This document shows, piece after piece, positions 26,479 through 34,252 of a stretch of DNA of 64,000 nt. Made by a program: the position numbers and the translations under genes. The stretch spans positions 9,442-73,441 of the forward strand of contig CAZQIZ010000013.1 in the NCBI GenBank assembly GCA_964593585.1. The letters are read 5' to 3'. This stretch comes from JACQFV01 sp964593585. Its GTDB lineage: Bacteria > Zixibacteria > MSB-5A5 > WJJR01. Position 1 is the first letter of the stretch. The number at the start of each line of letters is the position of its first letter. The notes under the pieces were generated by a model. It did not search any database and had not been told where the DNA came from. It saw only the letters and a list, made by a program, of their open reading frames with translations.

Positions 26479-27330
26479 TCAGCGCCGGTCGCCGGCCAGG
26501 ACATTGTCGCCGTTGCGGGCGCGTTCGCGCACACGGTCCAGCGGCAGGGATTGCCAGCGGTCGGTGGTGATCGAGTTGCCGAGCAGGTAGCCGGTCAGGC
26601 CGCCGATGATCGCCCCGGCGAAGGCATCGAAGGCGCGCTTGGTTTCCTTAGACATCGACAAATCGTCCTCCTCGCCGGACCCCATGGCATAGCCGGCGGC
26701 GGCGCCCAGGATCACGCCGGCGAGGAATCCCACCTCGCCATGGCGGCGGAAGCGGGTGCTGATGTCGAGGGCATCGATCGAATCGAAGGCGAAGCGGTTG
26801 ATCAGGCCCGGTGTACGCGCATCAAGCAGCTCGATCTGGCTGCCGGTCATCGACAGCAGGATGCCGACGGCCGATTTCTGCGGAGCGGGGCGTCCCAGCC
26901 GCACGCGGGTACCGGCATCGACGGTGGGCAGACCGGCGGTGCTCAAGCGCACCGGCGCGCAGTAGATCTCGCCGGAGGGCGCCATCCGCAGAAAGGGGCT
27001 GCGCGGGGAGATTTCGTTCTCGCCGGGGAACTGAAACGAGAGTGATTTTTGGGTCGAAAACAGCTCGCGCGTCAGGACATCATACGGCCCGATATGGATC
27101 AGGAACTTCCCGTGGACGACCGGCAACTGCACCGTGTCGACTTTGAGGATCGGTGTGCTGCCGCCATTCCACACCCGCACCGTTACCGGATAGATGCCAT
27201 CGTAGGTGGGACTGCCATCCGGACCCGTTAACGTGCCTTCCACGTGAATCTTAATCGGTCCGGCCAGCGCCTCGGCGGCGAAAAACACGACGATCACGAG
27301 CGCCCAGCGAACAAGCCTTGGTGAGTTCAT
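26479..27330 (-). CDS. Secreted/envelope protein with glycine-zipper segments
   Basis: The ATG at 27330 follows GGGAGGGGCC, giving 283 residues with signal peptide MNSPRLVRWALVIVVFFAAE. Residues about 23-85 (IKIHVEGTLTGPDGSPTYDG...HGKFLIHIG) are a module related to the N-terminus of the tail-fibre-like protein at 15676-17349. The C-terminal part has two glycine-rich hydrophobic stretches, FLAGVILGAAAGYAMGSG and AFAGAIIGGLTGYLLG, typical of glycine zippers that pack in or against membranes. No enzymatic motif is seen. It is probably an envelope protein of unknown role. Confidence 0.7.
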   Translation of the reverse strand: MNSPRLVRWALVIVVFFAAEALAGPIKIHVEGTLTGPDGSPTYDGIYPVTVRVWNGGSTPILKVDTVQLPVVHGKFLIHIGPYDVLTRELFSTQKSLSFQFPGENEISPRSPFLRMAPSGEIYCAPVRLSTAGLPTVDAGTRVRLGRPAPQKSAVGILLSMTGSQIELLDARTPGLINRFAFDSIDALDISTRFRRHGEVGFLAGVILGAAAGYAMGSGEEDDLSMSKETKRAFDAFAGAIIGGLTGYLLGNSITTDRWQSLPLDRVRERARNGDNVLAGDRR

Positions 27331-27448
27331 GGCCCCTCCCTGGTGTATGGATCGACTTTCACGGGATATACGAAAGCCAAAACCCGAATACCGCGAGAGA
27401 TGATGCAAATCTCTGACAATAAGGTCGGACCGAAACAGTCGGGGATGG

Positions 27449-28645
27449 TCAGTCGACACGGGCGATGATGCCCTTCATGTACTCCGATTCGGGGAATGAG
27501 ATCAGAAGCGGGTGATCCTCCCCCTGCCCCAGTTGCTCGAGGATGCGTACCGACCGTCCCGCATCGGTGGCGGCCCAGGCGACCGCGTCCTGAAACGCGG
27601 CCCGTGTCACCGCGCCCGAACAGGAGAAACTGGCAAGGATGCCGCCCGGAGTCAGAAGCTTTAAGGCCAAGAGGTTCAAGTCCTTATATGCGCGAAGCGC
27701 CTTGGTGACTTGGGTCTGCGCCGCCGCCAGTTTGGGAGGGTCGAGGATGATCAGGTCGAATTGCCGTGCCTGGTCGCGGAACTTGCGCAGCACTTCGAAG
27801 ACGTTGCCGCAGATTGATTCGACCGATGGCGTCTTCTCCCCCAGCGCGGCGACATTGGTCGTCAGCATCTGCAGGGCGGGCGCGGAGGAATCGACGCAGG
27901 TGGCCGCGGTTGCGCCGGCGGCAAGCGCCGGGACGGTGAAGCCGCCGGTGTAACAGAAGCAGTCGAGAATCGAGCGTCCGGAGGCATGGCGGGCCACGCG
28001 GGCGCGGTTGGTGCGTTGGTCGAGATAGAATCCGGTCTTCTGTCCCGAGCGGAAGTCAACCCGGTAGGTGAAACCGTTTTCGCGAATCGCGATCGATTCT
28101 GGCGGCGCCTCTCCCCTGACGGTGCCGGCGGCGGGTGGCAGGCCTTCGACCTGACGGATCTCGTTGTCGCTCTGATCGAGGATCGCCCGCGGGCGAAGGA
28201 GACCGGCAAGGGCCTCGACGAGAGCGGGACGGGCGCGTTCGATGCCGGCGGTGAGGAATTGACAGACCAGGATGTCGTCGTAGCGATCGACGATCAGCCC
28301 CGGCAGGCCATCGGCCTCGGCGTAGACCAGGCGGTAGGCGTTGGTGTCATCGGACCGGGTCAGAGCGGAACGTCGCGCCACCGATTCGGCAATCATCCGC
28401 CCCCACCAGGTGTCATCGATCGTTGCCTCCGGGTCCCAGGCCAAGAGGCGCACGACAATCTGCGAGTGGGGGTTGTAGTAGCCGACGGCGAGGGGCTCGC
28501 CATTTGCGGCGCGGACCCGTACCATATCCCCCGGCGCCGCCTGGACGCGCAGTCCGGCGACTGCTCCGGAGAAGATCCACGGATGGCGGTGACGGACCGG
28601 TTTGTCACGTCCGGGCTTGAGTGTCAAATCGGCGACGGCGGTCAT
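27449..28645 (-). CDS. rlmI: 23S rRNA methyltransferase, RlmI-type (m5C)
   Basis: The 398-residue protein has a PUA RNA-binding domain at the N-terminus (about 1-75, GRDKPVRHRHPWIFSGAV), the YRLVYAEADGLPGLIVDRYD signature, and a Rossmann methyltransferase domain. Motif I is LDCFCYTGGFTVPAL, motif IV LDPPKLA, and SFSCSG holds the conserved cysteine of the m5C family. Members such as RlmI methylate C1962 of 23S rRNA; the exact target here is inferred. It is divergent from the hydrolase gene at 28714 across 68 nt. Assignment to the family is strong. Confidence 0.9.
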   Translation of the reverse strand: MTAVADLTLKPGRDKPVRHRHPWIFSGAVAGLRVQAAPGDMVRVRAANGEPLAVGYYNPHSQIVVRLLAWDPEATIDDTWWGRMIAESVARRSALTRSDDTNAYRLVYAEADGLPGLIVDRYDDILVCQFLTAGIERARPALVEALAGLLRPRAILDQSDNEIRQVEGLPPAAGTVRGEAPPESIAIRENGFTYRVDFRSGQKTGFYLDQRTNRARVARHASGRSILDCFCYTGGFTVPALAAGATAATCVDSSAPALQMLTTNVAALGEKTPSVESICGNVFEVLRKFRDQARQFDLIILDPPKLAAAQTQVTKALRAYKDLNLLALKLLTPGGILASFSCSGAVTRAAFQDAVAWAATDAGRSVRILEQLGQGEDHPLLISFPESEYMKGIIARVD

Positions 28646-28713
28646 GGCCGCCGGAATAAACGGACCAACGCAGCGCGGCCAAAGCCCGTTGTTGCCCCAA
28701 ACGGACCATCGCG

Positions 28714-29370
28714 ATGATCATCGACAAAGTCACCGTCAGCCCGCTTCTGGAGAATTGCTATATCGTCGGCGACGAGACCACCGGTCAGGGGATTGTGATC
28801 GACCCCGGCGACGAGGCCGAACGCATCCTGCGCAAGGTGGCCGAGTTGGGGCTGGCGATCGACAAGATCGTCAACACCCACGCGCACGTTGACCATGTCG
28901 CGGCAGTGCAGGCGCTCAAGGAGGCGCTGGGGGCGAAGTTCTATCTGCACCCGGCGGAGACGGTACACTTTGCGCGACTGGTGGAGAGCGCGGCGATGTT
29001 CGGCATCTTCGGCGCGAAGGTTCCGGAGGTCGATGTCGAGCTGGCCCATGGCGACATCATCCCGGTCGGGTCGCTGTCGCTGCGGGTGGCGCACACGCCG
29101 GGGCACACGCCCGGGCATTGCCTGCTGGTCTTTCCCGAGGATGTTTTCTGCGGCGATTTGATCTTTTCCGGCTCGATCGGTCGCACCGATTTCCCCGGCG
29201 GCCACTACGCCACGATCGTGCGCTCGCTGGAAACGGAGATTCTGACGCTGCCGCCGTCGACGCGCCTGCACCCGGGGCATGGCCCGAGCACCACGGTGGC
29301 GATCGAACGGGACTTCAATCCGTTTCTGCGCGGTCTGTCGGCGAAGCCGGCGGCGCCGCCTACTTCATGA
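28714..29370 (+). CDS. Metallo-beta-lactamase-fold hydrolase (glyoxalase II-like)
   Basis: A 218-residue cytoplasmic hydrolase. The zinc-binding motif NTHAHVDHVA sits near residue 60, followed by TPGHTPGH, the FCGDLIFSGSIGRTDF metal ligand segment and a final LHPGHGPSTT. These are the signatures of YcbL/GloB-type small hydrolases that hydrolyse thioesters such as S-lactoylglutathione or related persulfide compounds. Substrate cannot be told from sequence. The last 11 bases overlap the convergent secreted-propeller gene. Confidence 0.9.
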   Translation: MIIDKVTVSPLLENCYIVGDETTGQGIVIDPGDEAERILRKVAELGLAIDKIVNTHAHVDHVAAVQALKEALGAKFYLHPAETVHFARLVESAAMFGIFGAKVPEVDVELAHGDIIPVGSLSLRVAHTPGHTPGHCLLVFPEDVFCGDLIFSGSIGRTDFPGGHYATIVRSLETEILTLPPSTRLHPGHGPSTTVAIERDFNPFLRGLSAKPAAPPTS

Positions 29371-31012
29371 GCACCATCTTGCGCGCCAGGGTCTGCCCCG
29401 CCGTGCGCAGTTGGTAGAGATAAACGCCGCTGCCCAGCGCATGTCCGTGCGCGTCGCGTCCGTCCCATTCGAAGGCGTAGGAACCCGGCGCGAGGCCGGT
29501 CTCACGGTGGGTGAGCACGGTTTGGCCTAGCAGGTTGACGATCTGAAGTTCGGCGTCGCCGCCGGTTTCGAGGTCGAAACGGATGATCGTCGCGGCGTTG
29601 AAGGGGTTGGGTGCGTTCTGGTGGAGCGCGAAGTCACGCGGCGGATCGTTGGTCTCCGGTTCGAAGACCGCGGCGCTGACCGATTCGTAGCAGATGATGC
29701 TGACATCTCTTTTGGTATCGGGTTCGCCGGGTGGGTTGACGTAACCGGCGACGTACACATGGTCCTCTTCGGCGACACAGATGCGGGTTGCGCGTTCATC
29801 GCTGCCGCCGTTGTCCCAGACCTGGTCCCATTCGGGCCCACCCGTGGCGCCGCTAAACTTGATGGTCAGTTGATCAAAGTCCTGCGGCCCCTGCCCCATG
29901 CCGGTGAGATACAAGTTGCCGACCGCGTCCATGGCCATCCCATAGGACTCTTCGTAACCGCTGCGCATCGAAGGTGATACCCACAGCGAATCGCCATCGG
30001 CGGAGAGCTTGATGAACGTGAAATCGTACCCCGAGCCGATGTTGGACGATGTGGCGCCGACGCACAGGTTGCCGCCGGGATCCAGGGCGATTCCCACCGG
30101 CCAGCATGAGACAGTCGAGCCAACCCCAAGTGTCCAATCCCACACAAGCGTGCCGTTGGCGGTGTACTTGAGCACAACCAAGTCGCGATTGCCGCTGGAG
30201 TCCTTGATCGCCCCCGTCACATAGGCGTTGCCGGCGTTGTCGACGGCGATACCGAGTCCCTCGTCGTAGCGGTGCAGCGGACCGTCGTAGGTCCGTCCCC
30301 AGAGCGTATCGCCGTCGCGACCGAGTTTGAAGACGAGGATGTCGTCGAGATTGTCGGTGGGCTTGGTGGCCGTCCCGGCCACATAGACGCTGCCGTCCGA
30401 AGCGACGGCCACGCTCTGCCCGTTGCCTCCGGTTGCGCCGGTCCATTTGTAGAAGGTGGTCCAGAGCGAATCCCCGGTCTGGGGATCGATCTTGACGACG
30501 GCCGAGTGATAGCCGCTGCTGTAGCCCATGCCGGAGACGATGATTTTTCCCGCCGGGTCAAAGACCATCATGCGCGGTGTCATCTGATTGATGTTGTGCG
30601 GACGCGACCAGTCGACAGTCCCGCTCGGCGTCGTTTTGCAGATCAGCAGTCCCGATCCGAACACGCCCTTGGTTGTTGTCCAACCGGAGATGAAGCAGTT
30701 CCCGGCGTCATCGACGACCATGGCCATGGCATAGTCGGAGGAGTCGCCGGGGCCGTTGATCGGGATCTCCCAATCCACTCCGCCGGCCGGGTTGTACTTG
30801 CCGACGAGGAAATCCCAGTCGGACGTGCCGGCGCTGCCGCCGGCGACATAGCAGTTGCCTGAGGCGTCGACGCCGATGCCGCGGGCTTCATCGTCGTTAC
30901 CGCCGGGGCCGACGTGGATGTGCGACCAGTCGAGTTGCACCTGCGCATGCAGTGACGACACGCCGAAAATAAGCGCGATCACAAGCGCCAGACAGACACC
31001 GAACCGTGACAT
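29360..31012 (-). CDS. Secreted SBBP beta-propeller protein with T9SS-type sorting tail
   Basis: The ATG at 31012 follows GGGAGGTGGCA, giving 550 residues with signal peptide MSRFGVCLALVIALIFG ending at LHAQ. The body has about seven to eight repeats of the SBBP type, each with the phrase DxxGNxYVxG (DASGNCYVAGGS, DNAGNAYVTGAI, DAVGNLYLTGMG), expected to fold as a beta-propeller. The last 90 residues, LHQNAPNPFNAATIIRFDLE to GVYLYQLRTAGQTLARKMVL, match the FlgD-Ig/T9SS type A sorting module. It is predicted to be exported to the cell surface. Its 3' end overlaps the convergent hydrolase gene by 11 bases. Confidence 0.88.
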   Translation of the reverse strand: MSRFGVCLALVIALIFGVSSLHAQVQLDWSHIHVGPGGNDDEARGIGVDASGNCYVAGGSAGTSDWDFLVGKYNPAGGVDWEIPINGPGDSSDYAMAMVVDDAGNCFISGWTTTKGVFGSGLLICKTTPSGTVDWSRPHNINQMTPRMMVFDPAGKIIVSGMGYSSGYHSAVVKIDPQTGDSLWTTFYKWTGATGGNGQSVAVASDGSVYVAGTATKPTDNLDDILVFKLGRDGDTLWGRTYDGPLHRYDEGLGIAVDNAGNAYVTGAIKDSSGNRDLVVLKYTANGTLVWDWTLGVGSTVSCWPVGIALDPGGNLCVGATSSNIGSGYDFTFIKLSADGDSLWVSPSMRSGYEESYGMAMDAVGNLYLTGMGQGPQDFDQLTIKFSGATGGPEWDQVWDNGGSDERATRICVAEEDHVYVAGYVNPPGEPDTKRDVSIICYESVSAAVFEPETNDPPRDFALHQNAPNPFNAATIIRFDLETGGDAELQIVNLLGQTVLTHRETGLAPGSYAFEWDGRDAHGHALGSGVYLYQLRTAGQTLARKMVLMK

Positions 31013-31631
31013 TGCCACCTCCCAAGTTGTCGAATCGAAAGCGTGTGGGCCTGCCACATCCCGCATGATGCGAACGGCCGTGTTAAACCAGTCCGACCTA
31101 CCCTCCTCGTTAGCCAGACTCTAGGGGACTGTCAAGCCGACAGGGATCAGGCGCGCCGCTTTTTGACTAATTGTAATCGCCACTATTTCAATCGCTTATG
31201 CGGTCTGTGCGTCGGTCGCGTTCGATGGCCCGCCACCGGATGCGCCGTCGACAAGATCTGCAGTGAGAACCGGTCGGGTGGACAGGCCGGATGCATCAAT
31301 CGGTGTCAGGCGGTGAAGTGCGACTCCTGGTCTGCGTTGATATACTACATCTTGTTTGGCGGGTTTTCAGCAACACTAAATCCTGTATGATCGAGCCAGC
31401 ACAGGCAATGAGGCGAGCGACAGTGAGCCAACATAATAGGAGAAGGGGTAAACCTGGGGCTGAGCTGCGGCAGGAAATGGCGTGGTGGGGAGAGTTTGAA
31501 TTGTGTAGTTTCGCCAATCACGTCGCGCTGTCAGAACGCGGACAATTCGCCGGCGGCGCACGAGAAACGACGGAACATGCGGATTCTCTTGGTGTTGTCA
31601 GGGGTGGAGCGTTGCCGGACGGGGTCTGCCC
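31013..31631. other. Intergenic region without a supported gene
   Basis: About 620 nt between the divergent propeller gene and the sigma factor. It is less GC-rich than its neighbours. Short open frames here lack ribosome-binding sites and recognisable sequence. GGAAC at 31572 and TATGAT-like boxes near 31386 could be promoter parts, but no complete promoter is convincing. Confidence 0.5.
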
Positions 31632-32198
31632 GTGGGTGATCGCTCCCAGTTTGAGGCCCTGATCAAGGGGCACCTTGATGCGCTGTACCGGACGGCGTTG
31701 CGGATGACGAAGAACCCCGCCGACGCCGAGGACCTGGTCCAGGAGACCGCGCTGAAGGCCTACCGGTACTTTGACCGGTTCGAAGAAGGTTCCAACATCC
31801 GGGCGTGGTTGTTTAAGATCCTGACCAACCTGTTCATCAACCGCTACCGGAAGGAATCGAAGGCGCCGACGCAGGTCGATTTTGATGATGTCGAGGACTT
31901 CCAACTGTATGGACGCATGGTCGAGGGCGGGATGGTCACGCCCGGGCAGACGCCCGAGCGGGAATTGTTCAACCGCGTCCTCGGCGAGGATATCGAGAAG
32001 GCCATCGAGTCGCTGCCGGAGGATTTCCGGCTGGTGGTGGTGATGGCGTTTGTGGAAGGACTGTCGTACGAGGAGATCGCGCTGGCGCTGAATGTGCCGA
32101 TGGGAACGGTGAAGTCGCGGTTGTTCCGCGGGCGGAAACTGCTCCAGAAGGCGCTTCTGTCGCAGGCGCAGAAGGCGGGAGTGGTCGGGCCGAAGTAG
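31632..32198 (+). CDS. ECF-type RNA polymerase sigma factor
   Basis: A 188-residue sigma-70 family protein of the extracytoplasmic-function group, containing only regions 2 and 4. Region 2 includes ALRMTKNPADAEDLVQETAL and FEEGSNIRAWLFKILTNLFI; region 4 includes IESLPEDFRLVVVMAFVEGL and the helix-turn-helix SYEEIALALNVPMGTVKSRL. The GTG at 31632 (MGDRSQFEAL) fits the family start. The gene downstream encodes a zinc-finger anti-sigma factor, so activity is probably held off at the membrane until a signal arrives. Target genes are unknown. Confidence 0.93.
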   Translation: MGDRSQFEALIKGHLDALYRTALRMTKNPADAEDLVQETALKAYRYFDRFEEGSNIRAWLFKILTNLFINRYRKESKAPTQVDFDDVEDFQLYGRMVEGGMVTPGQTPERELFNRVLGEDIEKAIESLPEDFRLVVVMAFVEGLSYEEIALALNVPMGTVKSRLFRGRKLLQKALLSQAQKAGVVGPK

Positions 32199-32381
32199 AC
32201 GGATCGCTTCGGGCCAACGCGCACTGGCGAACGGTTCCGACAACGGCAGAGCGCCCGAAAAGAAGACGGCCGCGGGATGCGGCGGCCGCGACGATGTCAA
32301 TGAGCGCCGGCTTGGCCTAGGTGGGGCGAAGGCGGCATGGAGTGAGAAACGGTGTGATGAGCAACGCTTGTGAGATGACGC

Positions 32382-33263
32382 ATGGTGTGTGATTGTCGCA
32401 AGGCCCTGGCCAAACTGTACGAGTATCTCGACGGCGAGATCGGCGAGACCGAGCGCGCGGCGATCGCCGCTCATGTGCAGGCGTGCCGTCACTGCTTCGA
32501 GCATTACGAGGCCGAACGCATTTTCCATGAATTCGTGACGCACGCGGCGCCGCGCCCGCCGGCCCGCGCCGAATTCAAGGCCCACTTGCTTTCCCGTCTG
32601 GCCGAGGCGGAGTCTCTCCCCCGTCCGGCGCCCGCGCCGGTGAATGTCGTGTCGATGCTGACGCGCTTTGCCGTGGCGGCGGGGCTTTTGCTGGCGGTGG
32701 GGCTGGGCGGCGCCTGGCTGGGACGCGACGCCGGGCCGGACCGTACGCCGTGGGTCACGCTGGCCTACTACCACCACGACATGCTGCCGGTCGAAGAGGT
32801 CGGCATTGAAACGCAGGATTATGCGCAGGCCAAGGCCTTCCTCGCGGCGCAGATGAATCCCGGGGTGGCGACGCTGGTGCCCGATGCGCCGCCGTCGGGG
32901 CTGGGTCTGCATGAGTGCTGCGTGATGCCGTGGAAGGACGGCAAACTCGGACGTTTTGAATTCGCCGGCGGCACGACCGAACCGGTCTCGCTTTTTCTCA
33001 TACCCGCCTCCGCGTTCCGGGTCGAAAGCGGCCCGCACTATCAGGTGGGCGAGCGCGAGTACCGCAGCGTGAAGCTGGGGTGTTGCCGCGCGGTGCTCTG
33101 GCAGGAGTGCGACGACTATGTCTGCGTGATGCTCTCCGATTGCAACGCCAACGACCTGTTGGCGTATGCGCAGGCCTGGCAGCCGGCGGTCTCGTCGCCG
33201 GGCTCGCAGGACGCGGGATTGCCGGGCGGGTACTCGCGGGCGGTGCATGTCTCGCCGCGCTGA
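32382..33263 (+). CDS. Membrane anti-sigma factor with zinc-finger and Cys-rich outer domain
   Basis: The 293-residue protein has an N-terminal anti-sigma domain with H31-x3-C35-x2-C38 (HVQACRHC) and CxC at residues 3-5, consistent with a zinc-binding (ZAS) fold. A single membrane helix lies at about 94-114 (TRFAVAAGLLLAVGLGGAWL). The outer domain has an unusual set of cysteines: LHECCVMPW, KLGCCRAVLWQEC, DDYVC and LSDC. Location directly after an ECF sigma gene supports the role. The cysteines suggest redox or metal sensing, which is inference. A 183-nt gap with a GC-rich hairpin separates it from the sigma gene. Confidence 0.85.
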   Translation: MVCDCRKALAKLYEYLDGEIGETERAAIAAHVQACRHCFEHYEAERIFHEFVTHAAPRPPARAEFKAHLLSRLAEAESLPRPAPAPVNVVSMLTRFAVAAGLLLAVGLGGAWLGRDAGPDRTPWVTLAYYHHDMLPVEEVGIETQDYAQAKAFLAAQMNPGVATLVPDAPPSGLGLHECCVMPWKDGKLGRFEFAGGTTEPVSLFLIPASAFRVESGPHYQVGEREYRSVKLGCCRAVLWQECDDYVCVMLSDCNANDLLAYAQAWQPAVSSPGSQDAGLPGGYSRAVHVSPR

Positions 33264-34252
33264 TGCGACGGGAACAAGACAAGTGCGACTGATTTAGTCG
33301 GCTCAGCAGAAAAACGGACTTTGGCGGTTGATCGGCCACCAACCTTGGGGTTGGTGGCCCTGTCATTTGAGGGCGGGGGCGTAAGTGCCGATGCGGCAAT
33401 CGTCTATGTGAAAATATGCGCGAAGTGACAGGTTGGATTTCGGCCAACCTGTCGCTGGACTTGGCAGTAGCATGGCCGCCTTAAAGCCACGCTTCGGAGG
33501 GATGATCCTAACCGGAAACAGGGTCTTGGGTTGAGTGACGGAAATCTTCGGCGTGGGCCAAAAAAAGTCTTGCAGGGGTATTGCACCCCTATGATATTTG
33601 GCGGCCAAGTTGGGGTCCGCCGCAAGCGGATCGGGGGAGGGTCGGGTTATCCAAAACATCGCTAAACCTTGGATCGTTGGGGTCCGATAATCCCGATTGA
33701 CCCTTGCCCACAGGCTGTGGGCCGGTTCCCATAAGCAGTATGGGAACAATTGACTTGACAACGAATGCGCGCGGTGCATTCCGTTGGCGGCATTCATACC
33801 CGAATCTGTGGGGCACAGAGGCGGGCGGGATTTGGGGTCCTGATTTTTGCTGTGGTCGATTGGCTGAGCGTGAGTTAACGTTGGGCGGTCGACCGCGGAT
33901 GTTGGGATAAAGCGAGGGTCTAAAGAGCGCGGCGGGAGTTGTTGGGCGGCCGCGCACCATGGGAGGGTCAGATTCAGTTGGGGAGTTTCACCAGGCGCAT
34001 CGATTCGGCGTCGGGCGGGTGACCGCTTGACGGCGTCCGTTTGTTTTTGACGGGCGCCCGAACCGGCTGATGCGGCGGCCGGTCGGCACAAGCGAGGCCT
34101 CCCCAATTTCAGTCCAGAAAGCGCTCGCACAAAGGGGGGGATCAATGCACGAAGCAACGGCGTCACGCTGGTTGTCGTTTTTTGTTTCCCGGAGATTTAA
34201 GCGCAAAGAAGCAAAGTGTATTTCATATCCAGGAGGAGGAAGAGGAAAGGAC
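33264..34252. other. Long intergenic region with a cluster of hairpins
   Basis: No supported gene. Perfect or near-perfect inverted repeats occur at 33334-33359 (11-bp stem, loop TTGG), 33427-33453 (10-bp stem), 33574-33590 (6), 33706-33722 (7), 33725-33747 (9-bp stem, loop AGCAG), 33763-33781 (6) and 33806-33818 (5). The first could act as a terminator for the anti-sigma gene although no T-run follows. The final 180 nt before 34253 are purine-rich and contain an AGGAGGAGGAAGAGG tract. Confidence 0.6.

Noticed and set aside
27236..27251. Third parS-like site
   Set aside because: It matches only 11 of 16 bases and lies inside a coding sequence on the opposite strand to the consensus context.
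31572..31599. ECF autoregulatory promoter (GGAAC...GTTGTC) before the sigma gene
   Set aside because: The spacing and -10 element fit poorly and no second copy supports it.
31291..31662. A 123-codon plus-strand frame overlapping the sigma factor start
   Set aside because: It has no Shine-Dalgarno or protein-like composition and overlaps a well-supported gene in another frame.
33363..34166. A 267-codon minus-strand frame in the hairpin-rich region
   Set aside because: It has no ribosome-binding site, no recognisable domain, and runs through all the inverted repeats.
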